Shown one piece after another: positions 9,577-18,759 of a stretch of DNA of 64,000 bases. Each line of letters begins with the position of its first letter. Positions within the stretch are counted from its first letter, which is position 1. The translations under genes and the position numbers were made by a program. The stretch spans positions 1 to 64,000 of the forward strand of contig CAYHQQ010000014.1 of the NCBI GenBank assembly GCA_964358855.1. The letters run 5' to 3'. The notes under the pieces are model-generated. The model did not search any database and had not been told where the DNA came from. It was given only the letters and a program-made list of their open reading frames with translations. Origin of the DNA: UBA2396 sp038042175. Lineage in GTDB: Bacteria > Planctomycetota > Phycisphaerae > Phycisphaerales > UBA1924.

Positions 9577-9646
9577 AACACAGTGCGCACCGACGACTCA
9601 GCGCCACGTTCAACGTCGCGCCTCCCGTCGCGATGCGCCTCCGGTA

Positions 9647-9652
9647 TAGAAT
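9647..9652 (+). promoter_or_regulatory. -10-like hexamer 5 nt before the sigma-factor ATG
   Basis: TAGAAT, 5 nt, ATG (9658). No Shine-Dalgarno is present, so the transcript would be leaderless. The same geometry is found at six other genes in the window. Confidence 0.45.
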
Positions 9653-9657
9653 CCCCG

Positions 9658-10395
9658 ATGAGCGGTGGAAGCGACCAGTTCCATGAAAGCCAGGATGATC
9701 CGGCCTGTCAGGCCGCTCGTGGATCCGGAGTCCAAGGGCGCCAAACGCCTCCAGCCCTTGATCAAGCGCAAGCCCCTGTGGACCCCGCGTCCTGGCAGCG
9801 TCTCATTGACGCCGCGAATTGCGCCTCGCTCCTTGTCGCCATCGAAACCCGGCTCGGCCCGGTCCTCCGCGCTCGATTGCAGCCCGAAGACATCCTCCAG
9901 GAATCTCTCCTTCAAGCCTGGCGTGATCGTGCCGGCGCACAGTTCCAGTCTCCCCGTGCCTTCCGCGCATGGCTCTTGACCATCATCGACCATCGCATCC
10001 GCGACGCCGCCGAAAGTGCCGCGACGCTCAAACGCGGCGGCACCCCGTCCGCCCCTTCGCGCCCACCCGGAAGCCCGGCCGTCCTGGAGCCTTCGGGCTC
10101 AACCACTCCCAGCCGCGTTGCGGCCTACCGCGAGCAGGCGGCGGTCATGGCCGAGGCTCTCCAGGGAGTGCCCCAGGAGTGGCGCGACGTCGTGCACCTC
10201 CGCCTCTTCCACCAACTCACGCTCGATCAGGTTGCCGAACAGCTTGGACTCTCACTGGCCATGGTCCGCACACGCCTTCGCCGCGGCGCCGAAATCTACC
10301 GCCAACGCCTCCGAGCCGGCGGAATCGGTCGCAGCACCCTCCGCTCCACAATTTCCGGCGCACCGCAAGGCACAGATCCCGCTTCATTGGTGTGA
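9658..10395 (+). CDS. ECF-type RNA polymerase sigma factor
   Basis: 245 aa. Residues ~70-125 form sigma region 2 (LQPEDILQESLLQAWRD, then FRAWLLTIIDHRIRDAAES). Residues ~175-235 form region 4 with its helix-turn-helix (LTLDQVAEQLGLSLAMVRTR). The first ~45 residues are polar and divergent. A Ser/Thr kinase gene starts 5 nt after the stop, so the pair is an operon; kinase-linked ECF factors are well known in planctomycetes and lack classical anti-sigma genes. The start is the ATG 5 nt after a TAGAAT box; the frame is open further upstream to 9583. It plausibly controls some of the surrounding dockerin genes, but that is inference. Confidence 0.85.
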   Translation: MSGGSDQFHESQDDPACQAARGSGVQGRQTPPALDQAQAPVDPASWQRLIDAANCASLLVAIETRLGPVLRARLQPEDILQESLLQAWRDRAGAQFQSPRAFRAWLLTIIDHRIRDAAESAATLKRGGTPSAPSRPPGSPAVLEPSGSTTPSRVAAYREQAAVMAEALQGVPQEWRDVVHLRLFHQLTLDQVAEQLGLSLAMVRTRLRRGAEIYRQRLRAGGIGRSTLRSTISGAPQGTDPASLV

Positions 10396-10400
10396 GCGAC

Positions 10401-12905
10401 ATGCAATCCCTTGTTCAATCCCACCGACCCCTCCTCACCCCGCTGCCGGAGTCAGACCAACTGCTCCTCGACGAGGCGTTCGAGCGAGCCCTGGCCTCCT
10501 GGGAGGAGGGACTCTCCATTTCCCCGGCCGATTTGCTCCCAGGCCGTCCCGACCTGAGGGACCACGCCGAGCGGGTCGTCGCCCTCGTGCAGGACGTGGC
10601 CGTCACCGGTCCCGCTCCCTTACCCATGCCCATCGTGCCAGGCTACACCCTGCTCTCGGAACTGGGGCGGGGTGCCATGGGCGCGGTGTACCTGGCCCGG
10701 CAGGATCGCCTGGGCGGTCGTTCTGTCGCTCTCAAGGTCCTGCCTGCCGGGACCGCCGCTTCGGCTCGAGCTCGCGACCGCTTCCAGGCCGAGGCCAACG
10801 CAATCGCCCGCCTCCGCCACCCGCACATCGTCACGGTCTACGACGTCGTCCGCGAGGGCACGCTCCTGGCCTTCGCCATGGAACCGGTGGAAGGTCCGAC
10901 GCTGCACGAAGTGATCGACCACCTCGCCTCTCTGAGTCATCCTCCGGGCGCCGCAGACGTGCGCGCGTTCTCAGGCGCTGGCACCTCCGCGCTGAGCGAG
11001 GAGCCGTATTGGACGTTTGTTGCACGCCTGGGCGTGGCTGTGGCCAGGGCACTCCAGGCCGTGCACGACGCGGGCCTGCTCCATCGAGACGTGAAGCCTT
11101 CCAACATCCTGCTCAGGCGAGACGGCACGCCCCTCCTCTCCGACTTTGGCCTCGTGCGTGACCCCGGGTCGGGTGTCGTCACGCGCGAGGGCTTTGCCGG
11201 CACACCCGCCTACGCGCCCCCCGAGCAACTCGCCGGCGGCCCCGGCGCGGCCGACGTACGGAGCGACGTTTACGCTTTGGGTGCCACGCTCTACCACGCT
11301 CTGGCCCTGCGCACCCCCTTCGCCGCCAGCACCCCCGTGGCGATGCTCCAACCCGCCCAGCTAGGTGCCCCGCCCCTGATCGCACGCTCGCCCGGCACGC
11401 CCAGGGACCTCGTAACCATCATCGCCAAGGCGATGTCTCCCGCCGCCAAAGATCGCTACGCCACCGCGGCCCAGCTCGCCGACGACCTGGACCGGCTGCT
11501 CTCCCAGCGCCCCATTCTGGCCCGCCCGGCCGGCGTGCTTTCACGGGGCGTCAAGCTCCTCCGCAGAAACCGCCAGGCTTTCTGGGGCACCATCGGCGGC
11601 GCCATCGGCGTGCTCGTGCTCGTCGGCGGGCTGATGTTGAGCCTCGTCCTCATGCCCCGCTGGGCCCAGAACGCTCGCGAGCGAGCCTGGCTCTCCCTGC
11701 TCGACCCGCGCGACACCCAGAACTTCGCCGTCGCGGGGTTCTGGCAGCAGACTTCTCCTGGCCCGCCGCGGTTCAATGTGCGACTGGCGCAAGGGGCGCT
11801 GGTCGAGTACGAAAGGGCGGCGTGGCTCCAGCCCTGGGAACAACGCACCGAGCTGGAGCGCGATGTCCTTCGCGCCGTCATCTCCGTGGGCGAGGATGGA
11901 CGTTCGCCGCTCCAACTGAGCGCATCCCTTTCACGAAGGGCCCCGGGCGCGTGCGAGTGGCTCGAGCGCTGGACTCAGGCCACGCCACACGACATGCCCC
12001 CACCACTCCCCGCGGGCGATGTCGCCTCCGACGAGCTGATCGCCATCGGCCTCATGAGCTACCTCAGCGCCGAGATGCACCCCGCCGTCGAGGCATGGCT
12101 GCGCCTCGAGCAGGCCGGCGAACCGGGTCCTTTCGTCCGTGGCGGCCTTGGGCTCTACTTCATCTACGCCCAGGAGCCCGGCCGGGCCTACCCGCGCTTG
12201 CAGGAGGCCGACCGCGCGTTCGGAGCCGTCAGCTTTCTGCGAGCCGCGCACGCCGAGGCCGCCCTGGGCGTGGGCGATGTTGATCTCGCGGCCATGCTCC
12301 TCGAACAGGCACGCACGCTCTCACGCCGCGATGAGGGCCAGATCACGAGGCTGGCGGCGGTCCTTGAATTCGAACGCGGAGACCTGAAAGAAGCCCTCAC
12401 GCGGTTCGGGGAGTGGTATTTCACAGGTGAGTTTGGTCATAACTCCGTCGCGGGATACCAGGTCGCCATGCGCCTGGCTGCCAGGGGCGACGAGGCCCAC
12501 GCGGTGGGAATTCTCGCCACCGCGATGGGCGGCGCCTTCCCCAAACCGATTCTGCGGGCCCTGTTGCCGATGGCCGAACGCTGGTGGGATGGGCTCAGCC
12601 AGACGCAGCGCCTGGACTTCGCCCTGCGCGCGATCGCCACGGACGGCAAGCCCGAGCCATGGGGCGAAACATGCGTGCCGGTCATGTACTGGCGTGCAAG
12701 ATCGCGCATCGCCGCGGACCCGCGATTCGCCGACCTGCGGGGACTGCTGCACCCACACCCGCTGGCCCAGTGCGGTGAGCGTCTTGACCCGTACTGCCGC
12801 TGGAATGCACCGCCCGGCCAGGCTTCTCCGCCTCCGCCCCAGGGTGCCGAGCTGCGCAAGGCCGCCCGGGCCGCTCTCGGGCTTGACGTTCGAACCGATC
12901 GCTAG
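10401..12905 (+). CDS. Membrane Ser/Thr protein kinase with extracytoplasmic sensor region
   Basis: 834 aa. The Hanks-type kinase domain spans ~78-370: glycine loop GRGAMGAVY (~89), VALKV lysine (~111), HRDVKPSN (~228), DFGLV (~247), and YAPPEQ in the activation segment. A single membrane helix (~394-417, GGAIGVLVLVGGLMLSLVL) separates it from a ~415-residue C-terminal part, alpha-helical with TPR-like stretches (AEAALGVGDVDLAAMLLEQA). The real start is ATG 10401, 5 nt after the sigma gene stop; the longer open frame overlaps that gene and is rejected. Likely phosphorylates the linked sigma factor or another target. A decayed copy of its last codons lies at 14940-15023. Confidence 0.88.
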   Translation: MQSLVQSHRPLLTPLPESDQLLLDEAFERALASWEEGLSISPADLLPGRPDLRDHAERVVALVQDVAVTGPAPLPMPIVPGYTLLSELGRGAMGAVYLARQDRLGGRSVALKVLPAGTAASARARDRFQAEANAIARLRHPHIVTVYDVVREGTLLAFAMEPVEGPTLHEVIDHLASLSHPPGAADVRAFSGAGTSALSEEPYWTFVARLGVAVARALQAVHDAGLLHRDVKPSNILLRRDGTPLLSDFGLVRDPGSGVVTREGFAGTPAYAPPEQLAGGPGAADVRSDVYALGATLYHALALRTPFAASTPVAMLQPAQLGAPPLIARSPGTPRDLVTIIAKAMSPAAKDRYATAAQLADDLDRLLSQRPILARPAGVLSRGVKLLRRNRQAFWGTIGGAIGVLVLVGGLMLSLVLMPRWAQNARERAWLSLLDPRDTQNFAVAGFWQQTSPGPPRFNVRLAQGALVEYERAAWLQPWEQRTELERDVLRAVISVGEDGRSPLQLSASLSRRAPGACEWLERWTQATPHDMPPPLPAGDVASDELIAIGLMSYLSAEMHPAVEAWLRLEQAGEPGPFVRGGLGLYFIYAQEPGRAYPRLQEADRAFGAVSFLRAAHAEAALGVGDVDLAAMLLEQARTLSRRDEGQITRLAAVLEFERGDLKEALTRFGEWYFTGEFGHNSVAGYQVAMRLAARGDEAHAVGILATAMGGAFPKPILRALLPMAERWWDGLSQTQRLDFALRAIATDGKPEPWGETCVPVMYWRARSRIAADPRFADLRGLLHPHPLAQCGERLDPYCRWNAPPGQASPPPPQGAELRKAARAALGLDVRTDR

Positions 12906-12993
12906 CGACCGGATCGATGGTCGCCCAAGCCCCACACTGCAATTCATTTCGTTCGATCGCGCAACCGTGCTCCCCTTTCCCGCTCCTGAAGGA
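12857..12993 (+). repeat. Duplicated block, copy 1 (kinase 3' end plus leader of the kelch gene)
   Basis: This stretch (kinase stop at 12903-12905 followed by ~90 bp) aligns with 14973-15110. Shared landmarks include the TAG stop, CGATC next to it, GATCGCGCAA (12955 and 15074) and CCCGCT(T/C)CTG. Distances between landmarks agree within 1-2 nt. Confidence 0.65.
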
Positions 12994-13047
12994 GTCGTGC
13001 CCAAGCAGGAACCGCGCCTGCGTAGCACACGTGAAGGAGAAGAGGAC

Positions 13048-14841
13048 ATGAAAAGGAGCACGCCGATGCACACGACCTCCGCCCATCCCCACCCCGTCCC
13101 AACACGCGTTCCCACCTGGGCACGCTGCCTGGCTCCCTTGATCGCCGCAGCCTCGGTGTGTGTGGCGATGCCCGGATCGGCTCTCGCCCAGGCCGTCGCA
13201 TGGACCCAGCGCTCTCCCACTGGGGCCCCCTCCGCACGATACGGCCACGCGATGGCGTTCGACGCCTCAAGAGGTGAAACCGTTCTCTTTGGAGGAATCA
13301 CGGCTGGCAACAGTTTCCCCGATGATACCTGGCTCTGGTCGAATGGAGGTTGGAGCCATCGGCCGCCCGGCGGCGGCATCTCGGGACGGATTTACCACGC
13401 GATGGCCTACGACTCGGCGCGAGGACGCCCCGTCCTCTACGGGGGGCAAACCAACAACACCACCTTCACAGATACGTGGGAGTGGCTCGGGTTGGGGTGG
13501 ACCGATCGCACGCTCGTCGGCGGCGCCCCAGGGTATAGAGCCCTCCACGCGATGGCTTACGACTCGGCCCGCGGCGTCACCGTCGCTTTCGGGGGAGGCT
13601 GGGGTGGCTATACCGCCGAGACCTGGGAATGGAACGGGACGGTATGGACTCGACGATTCGTCGCCGGACCCTCGGCGAGAGGGCAGCACGCGATGGCCTA
13701 CGACTCGGCCCGCGGGGTCACCGTCCTTTTCGGCGGAAACAACGGCGGTTCCGAGACCTGGGAATGGGATGGGACGACATGGACCCAGCGCATGGTCAGC
13801 GGCCCGTCGACCCGGGTGTCCACTGCAATGGCCTACGACTCGGCCCGTGGTGTCACAGTCCTCTTCGGGGGGTTCATTCCCTCCACGGGTACCTCTTTGG
13901 GAGACACCTGGGAGTGGAATGGAACCGCTTGGACCCAGGTGCCCGGCGTCGGTCCATCGGCCCGGTATCTTCACGCGATGGCGTACGACTCCTCACAGGG
14001 CATGATCGTTCTCTTCGGCGGTCTCGCGGCCGGTGCTCTCAACGCAGAGACTTCGGAACTCTGCGTGGGCGCATCGATCACTTCCCAGCCCTCGAGCCAA
14101 GACCGTTGCCCCTCCGACTCTGTCGCCTTCTCCGTCACCGCCGCCGGTTCCGGCCCCTTCACTTACCAGTGGCTCAAGGGTGGTGTACCCATCGACACCA
14201 TCGCCAACCCATCCGCCGCGACCGCGACGCTGACGATCAGTAGCGTGCAGGTCGGCGATGCCGGCTCCTACAACTGCATGGTCACCAACTCCTGCGGCAG
14301 TTTCGCCAGCGACGCAGCCGCACTCGCCGTCGCTTCTCTCCCCTTTGTCTCCCAGCAGCCCACGGACTCCGCCATCTGCCCGACGGGAACCTCGAGCTTT
14401 TCGGCGTCAGCTTCCGGCACGGGTCCCTTGACCTTCCGGTGGCAATGGCAGCCCGCCGGCACTGGCGGAGCTTGGGTCGACCTCGCCGCCGGTGACAACG
14501 CCGAGGTGGGTGGCACGCCGGTCCTGAATGCCGCCAACGTCGCCACCGCTACGCTCGAAGCCCGCCCGCTCGCAGGCTACATCAACTTCGCCCCCCGCGC
14601 CCTCCGCTGCGTCGTCACCAACTCCTGCGGAAACGCCACCAGCAACCAGGCCACCCTCGCCGTCTGCCCCGCCGACTTCGACTGCGACGGCACACCCGAC
14701 TTCTTCGACTACGACGCCTTTGTCATCTGCTTCGAGGGCGGCACCTGCCCCCCCGGCAAAACCGCCGACTTCGACGCCGACGGCACCGTCGACTTCTTCG
14801 ACTACGACGCCTTCGTGGTCGCCTTCGAAGCCGGTTGCTGA
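13048..14841 (+). CDS. Secreted kelch-propeller/Ig-like protein with GC-type dockerin
   Basis: 597 aa. AAGGAGAAGAGG at 13034-13045 supports ATG 13048; the frame is open far upstream but overlaps the kinase. Signal peptide ~1-48 (ends GSALAQ). Residues ~50-345 contain six kelch-like blades of ~48 aa (HAMAYDSARGVTVLFGG ... TWEWNGTxWTQR), a complete six-bladed propeller; the blades are near-identical also in DNA (CACGCGATGGCCTACGACTC). Residues ~350-535 are two Ig-like domains (FTYQWLKGG, GDAGSYNCMVTNSCG; FRWQWQPAG). The double EF-hand module follows and ends EAGC. Probably an extracellular binding protein; no catalytic residues recognised. Confidence 0.85.
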   Translation: MKRSTPMHTTSAHPHPVPTRVPTWARCLAPLIAAASVCVAMPGSALAQAVAWTQRSPTGAPSARYGHAMAFDASRGETVLFGGITAGNSFPDDTWLWSNGGWSHRPPGGGISGRIYHAMAYDSARGRPVLYGGQTNNTTFTDTWEWLGLGWTDRTLVGGAPGYRALHAMAYDSARGVTVAFGGGWGGYTAETWEWNGTVWTRRFVAGPSARGQHAMAYDSARGVTVLFGGNNGGSETWEWDGTTWTQRMVSGPSTRVSTAMAYDSARGVTVLFGGFIPSTGTSLGDTWEWNGTAWTQVPGVGPSARYLHAMAYDSSQGMIVLFGGLAAGALNAETSELCVGASITSQPSSQDRCPSDSVAFSVTAAGSGPFTYQWLKGGVPIDTIANPSAATATLTISSVQVGDAGSYNCMVTNSCGSFASDAAALAVASLPFVSQQPTDSAICPTGTSSFSASASGTGPLTFRWQWQPAGTGGAWVDLAAGDNAEVGGTPVLNAANVATATLEARPLAGYINFAPRALRCVVTNSCGNATSNQATLAVCPADFDCDGTPDFFDYDAFVICFEGGTCPPGKTADFDADGTVDFFDYDAFVVAFEAGC

Positions 14842-14878
14842 CCCAACCCGCTCCTCCTCCCAACCCAACACGAAGGCA

Positions 14879-14917
14879 CACGCCAAGGATCACCCGCCAG
14901 GGATGATCCTCGGCGTG
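14879..14917 (+). terminator. Terminator-like hairpin after the kelch gene
   Basis: 14-bp stem (14879-14892 with 14904-14917) with one A-C mismatch and an 11-nt loop, 37 nt after the stop codon, followed by CTTCC. The stem core CACGCC(A/G)AGGAT repeats that of the hairpin at 1877-1915. Confidence 0.6.
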
Positions 14918-14939
14918 CTTCCGCGCCCGACCTGCGTCC

Positions 14940-15023
14940 CATATCCCGCTCCGACCCAGCGGGGACCGGTGACGCCAGACCGCCCGCGCCACCCTCGGGC
15001 TCGACGCGGGGGCAGATCGTTAG
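14940..15023 (+). pseudogene. Remnant of the 3' end of a Ser/Thr kinase gene
   Basis: In the frame ending with TAG 15021-15023 the last codons read TARATLGLDAGADR-stop, matching AARAALGLDVRTDR-stop, the C-terminus of the kinase ending at 12905. An in-frame TGA at 14970 and a frameshift upstream show it is not expressed as a gene; further upstream only weak similarity (LRPISRSDPAG against LDPYCRWNAPPG) is left. The stop codon and the ~90 bp behind it are also conserved. Confidence 0.65.
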
Positions 15024-15110
15024 CGTCCCGATCGGTGGCCCGTCGGCCTTCTCGCTCCAACAAATCGCCCTTTGATCGCGCAAACGGGCGCTCCATTCCC
15101 GCTTCTGTGT
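14973..15110 (+). repeat. Duplicated block, copy 2 (kinase remnant plus leader of the 15215 gene)
   Basis: Second copy of the 12857-12993 block. The rest of the 14842-15214 interval holds a terminator hairpin (14879-14917), the kinase remnant and a G6-A-G7 run at 15111-15124; no other gene is seen in it. Confidence 0.65.
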
Positions 15111-15214
15111 GGGGGGAGGGGGGGCTCACGGGGAGGAAGTCCCACGCTCGCGCGGTGGATTCGATGCCGCCCGGCGAGTCCGATCCCTTACCTGCCCGAC
15201 ACCGGAGACCGACA

Positions 15215-18200
15215 ATGCGCCACCGTACACCCCGACACCAGCAGCTTCCACGTGGAATTCGTACCGCCGTGCTCGCCGCGGCCGGGGCGGCGATGTCGGT
15301 GGGCACCTCCGCCCACGCGCAAAGCGTGATCGCGGATGCATCGCTACAGAGTCAGATGCAGGGATATTCGGCCCATGATTCGCTCTTGCCGCAGCAATTG
15401 GGACTGGGAGAACACTTGGTGTCCGATGACGGGACCGCAATTGCCATTGGCCGCGCGGAAGGTCCGCCCGCGTGTGGAATCAACGGTGATTATTGGGACT
15501 GTCAGACGCTTGGCCTCTGGCGAGAGGGGCAGGGCATCGAACTCCTCCCGGCATTCGAACACACCGGGAGCTTTGGCTACGCTCTTGCGGCGTGGCTCTC
15601 GGGGGATGGATCGACGTTTGTCCACTACAACACGGGCTTCACGGGAACTCGAAACGGTCCAGTGACACAGCGACTCGTTCATGATCAATGGCGGGCTCAT
15701 TCTTCGACTCGCCTGCATTCATATCAATGCACGACCAACGCTCAGGGCAGCGGCTGTTTCAATCCTGGATATGGTATGCTTTCGTGCGTGTCGACGACTG
15801 GCAACGCCTATGTCGAGTTTGAGAATTCCGATCTAGGTGCCCTATTCACGCTGGTCAATGGCGCAACTCGGACGTCCCTCCCGCCGGATTTTGTTCCGAT
15901 TAGCATGTCATCTGATGGTTGGACGATCGCCGGAAATCTGCATGTCAATTCTCCACCTCGGCTGCCCGCAGTCTGGACATCTCAAACTGGGATCACAACC
16001 CTCCCGCTCCCGGCAGGATCGATCGAAGGCAATGCGTCCGCGATGTCGCGCGACGGATCGGTGATTTTGGGGCATACGGGGACAAACTTCCAACACAACG
16101 CTTACTGGATCAACGGCCAACTTCACGAATTTCCCCCGCCTCCTGCTGGATGGGGCGGAGTCTTCCTAACTCAGATTTCTCCCGACGGAGTGCTGTTCCT
16201 TGGCCTTGAGGAAACGAACCCTGGCGTGCGAGCGGTCCTGTGGTCGCTCGGTGGCGGCTATGAGCGCGTGGCGGATCTGCTGCAACTGGGCGGGTTCCCC
16301 GCACCCCAGGGCGGCTTCCCCCAGTTTGCGGAGTTCACTTATTATGCAGCGCTCAAGGGCTCCGCCCAGCCCGGCCAGTACACACTGCTCGACCTGAGGA
16401 CGCTCCGACGCCTGACCCTCGGCCAACCCTGCACCGGCACAACCGAGAACACGTGGATCGGCCCGTCGGGTGGGAACTACTCCGACCCGGCGAACTGGGT
16501 GGGGGGCACTCCGGCAATCGGCGACAACATCTACGCACGGTTTGTCACGCCCGACATCTACGCCGTGCATGTGGACCCCGCCTCGCTGTACGTCGAGGCA
16601 TACTCCGTCTCCGCCGGTGATGTCACGTTCAACCTGCAAAGCAGCACCGGGCAACTCAACGCCGGCAACACCGTCTGCGGCGGGTACTCACTTGAAGTCG
16701 CCCGAAGCCCCAACGAACAGGCAACCGCTCGCATCACCAACGGCGTCATGAACACCGCCCAGAGCGTCTGGCTCGGCAACAACACCGGCACCACCGCCAC
16801 GCTCGATGTGCAGAGCGGCGCCACCCTGCGAGCCGGCGCGCCCAACTCCGGGCACGGCCTGCATGTCGGCCGATCCGATCAGTCCAGCGCCATCGTGACC
16901 GTCAGGCAGAACGCCACGGTCCGGACCGACAAGTTGTATGTCGCCAGCGGCGCCACCAGCTCGGGCACCCTCACCGCCAATCCGGGTGCAAAGCTCAACG
17001 TCGGCTCGTCAGGTCCCGCCGGCCCGCCCGGCTCGACCTCGCTCGCCGGGGCCCCCACGACCACCGCCACCATCATCGCCAACGGCAACCCCATCCTCCC
17101 GCCCGGTGATCAGACTGTCGTCGAACTGGGCGCCCTCCGCATCGGCGACGGCGCCACCCAGGGCGGGCAGGGTCACGTCCACATCAACAACGCCTCGATC
17201 CTGCGCACCCTCGTCGTCGATCTCGGCGTCACCCACGACTCAGTCGGCACCATCGACATCACCGGCCCCGACTCCCTCTGGGACCACTACGGCTCGGGCA
17301 ACATCACCATCGGCAAATTCGGCACCGGCAACGTCACCATCGACCGCGGCTCCGTCATCGGCGGCACCGCCACGCTCAACATGACCGACTTTGCCAGCAG
17401 CCTCATCATCGGCGGCAACTCCGGCGGCAACGGCACCCTGACCGTCCGCGGCGAGGGCGCTCGCATCAACGCCTCCGGCCACGTCGCCGGCATCGCCAAC
17501 GACTTCATCAGCAGCGGCTCCATGCGGATCGAGAACGGCGCGGATGTCACGCTCGGCTCGCTCACCATCGGCAACCTCGGCTCGACCGCTTCCCTCGTGC
17601 TCACAGGGCAAGGCTCGACGCTCGCGTGCGATCTGCCCGGCGATCTCCAGGGGCTCACGGGCTTCTTCCTCAACTTCAGCACCGCGACCGTCGCCGACGG
17701 CGCGACCCTCACCACCACCCTCGCGGCCATCGCCGAGCCGACACCCGTGACCCAGGTCACCATGTCGCTGACCGGGGCCAACACCACCTGGACCAACAGC
17801 GGTCACCTCTACGTCGGCTGGGGCCGCAACGGCGCGAGTTACGGCGGCAACGGCACGCTCTCAGTCAGCGGCGGGGCCACAGTACAGACGGGCAAGCTCT
17901 GGGTAGGCGACCATGGACGCGTCACCGGCAACGTCCTGCAGGTCGGCGGCAGCCCGCTCGCTCCCGTGGACATCCACACGGACGCCCTGTTCATCTCGCC
18001 CGGCTCGGTGCTCGACGTCCAGCAGACCATCATCGCCGCCAACGCCACGCTGGGCGGCGGCGGCACCTGGCCCGCGCCCTTCGCCAACAGCGGGCTTGTC
18101 ATCCCCGGCACGCCCGAGATCAGCGGGGCCACCTCGACGTTCACCATGTCGCAGGGCTTCACGCAGAGCCCCGGGGGCACGCTGAGCGTCGGTGTCGGGT

Positions 18201-18694
18201 CATGGAAGTGGGATGTCTACGACGACGGCGGCTGCGACGACCTGCAGCCCCGCGCCCAGAAGCTCGAGGTGCTCGGCACCGCCGTGCTCGGCGGCACGCT
18301 CCGCGTCCGGTTCTTCCAGCCCGCCGACAGCTGCGAAGCGCTGCCCGCCTCTACGCTCATGACGCTCGGTCCCATCGAGGTGCTCTCAGCGACCACGCTG
18401 CAGGGAACCTTCGAGTCGGTCGTGATCGACGAGTCGCTCTCCCCCTACCGCGCGGCGGTGACGTACAACCACGCGCAGGGCAAGGTGTTCATCACCGTGC
18501 TCGAGCCGCCGCCCCCATGCCCCGCCGATTTCGACGCCGACGGCACCGTCGACTTCTTCGACTACGACGCCTTCGTCGTCTGCTTCAGCGGCGAAGCCTG
18601 CCCCCCCGGCAAAACCGCCGACTTCGACGCCGACGGCACCGTCGACTTCTTCGACTACGACGCCTTCGTGGTCGCCTTCGAGGCCGGTTGCTGA
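15215..18694 (+). CDS. Secreted HAF-repeat / T5SS-type repeat protein with GC-type dockerin
   Basis: 1159 aa. GGAG at 15204-15207 supports ATG 15215. Signal peptide ~1-36 (AAAGAAMSVGTSAHA). Residues ~40-410 hold HAF-like units (LSGDGSTFV, MSSDGWTIAGN, MSRDGSVILGH, ISPDGVLFLG), a propeller-like module. From ~420 (NTWIGPSGGNYSDPANWVGG) the protein switches to T5SS/PEP-CTERM-type repeats (GTATLDVQSGATL, GSGNITIGKFGTGNVTI, NTTWTNSGHLYVG). The boundary region LGGTLRVRFF precedes the double EF-hand module (EAGC end). The next dockerin gene begins 65 bp later with no terminator between, so both may share a transcript. Its leader derives from the duplicated kinase tail block. Confidence 0.82.
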   Translation: MRHRTPRHQQLPRGIRTAVLAAAGAAMSVGTSAHAQSVIADASLQSQMQGYSAHDSLLPQQLGLGEHLVSDDGTAIAIGRAEGPPACGINGDYWDCQTLGLWREGQGIELLPAFEHTGSFGYALAAWLSGDGSTFVHYNTGFTGTRNGPVTQRLVHDQWRAHSSTRLHSYQCTTNAQGSGCFNPGYGMLSCVSTTGNAYVEFENSDLGALFTLVNGATRTSLPPDFVPISMSSDGWTIAGNLHVNSPPRLPAVWTSQTGITTLPLPAGSIEGNASAMSRDGSVILGHTGTNFQHNAYWINGQLHEFPPPPAGWGGVFLTQISPDGVLFLGLEETNPGVRAVLWSLGGGYERVADLLQLGGFPAPQGGFPQFAEFTYYAALKGSAQPGQYTLLDLRTLRRLTLGQPCTGTTENTWIGPSGGNYSDPANWVGGTPAIGDNIYARFVTPDIYAVHVDPASLYVEAYSVSAGDVTFNLQSSTGQLNAGNTVCGGYSLEVARSPNEQATARITNGVMNTAQSVWLGNNTGTTATLDVQSGATLRAGAPNSGHGLHVGRSDQSSAIVTVRQNATVRTDKLYVASGATSSGTLTANPGAKLNVGSSGPAGPPGSTSLAGAPTTTATIIANGNPILPPGDQTVVELGALRIGDGATQGGQGHVHINNASILRTLVVDLGVTHDSVGTIDITGPDSLWDHYGSGNITIGKFGTGNVTIDRGSVIGGTATLNMTDFASSLIIGGNSGGNGTLTVRGEGARINASGHVAGIANDFISSGSMRIENGADVTLGSLTIGNLGSTASLVLTGQGSTLACDLPGDLQGLTGFFLNFSTATVADGATLTTTLAAIAEPTPVTQVTMSLTGANTTWTNSGHLYVGWGRNGASYGGNGTLSVSGGATVQTGKLWVGDHGRVTGNVLQVGGSPLAPVDIHTDALFISPGSVLDVQQTIIAANATLGGGGTWPAPFANSGLVIPGTPEISGATSTFTMSQGFTQSPGGTLSVGVGSWKWDVYDDGGCDDLQPRAQKLEVLGTAVLGGTLRVRFFQPADSCEALPASTLMTLGPIEVLSATTLQGTFESVVIDESLSPYRAAVTYNHAQGKVFITVLEPPPPCPADFDADGTVDFFDYDAFVVCFSGEACPPGKTADFDADGTVDFFDYDAFVVAFEAGC

Positions 18695-18759
18695 ACCGTT
18701 CCGCACCGCCTCGCATCCCCACTCGCCCGGGCTCGCCAATCACGACAAGGAGAAAGACC

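Noticed and set aside
13048..14040. Regularly spaced DNA repeats that might suggest a CRISPR or satellite array
   Set aside because: They are in-frame kelch blades of a coding gene; spacers are coding and the period is ~145 bp.
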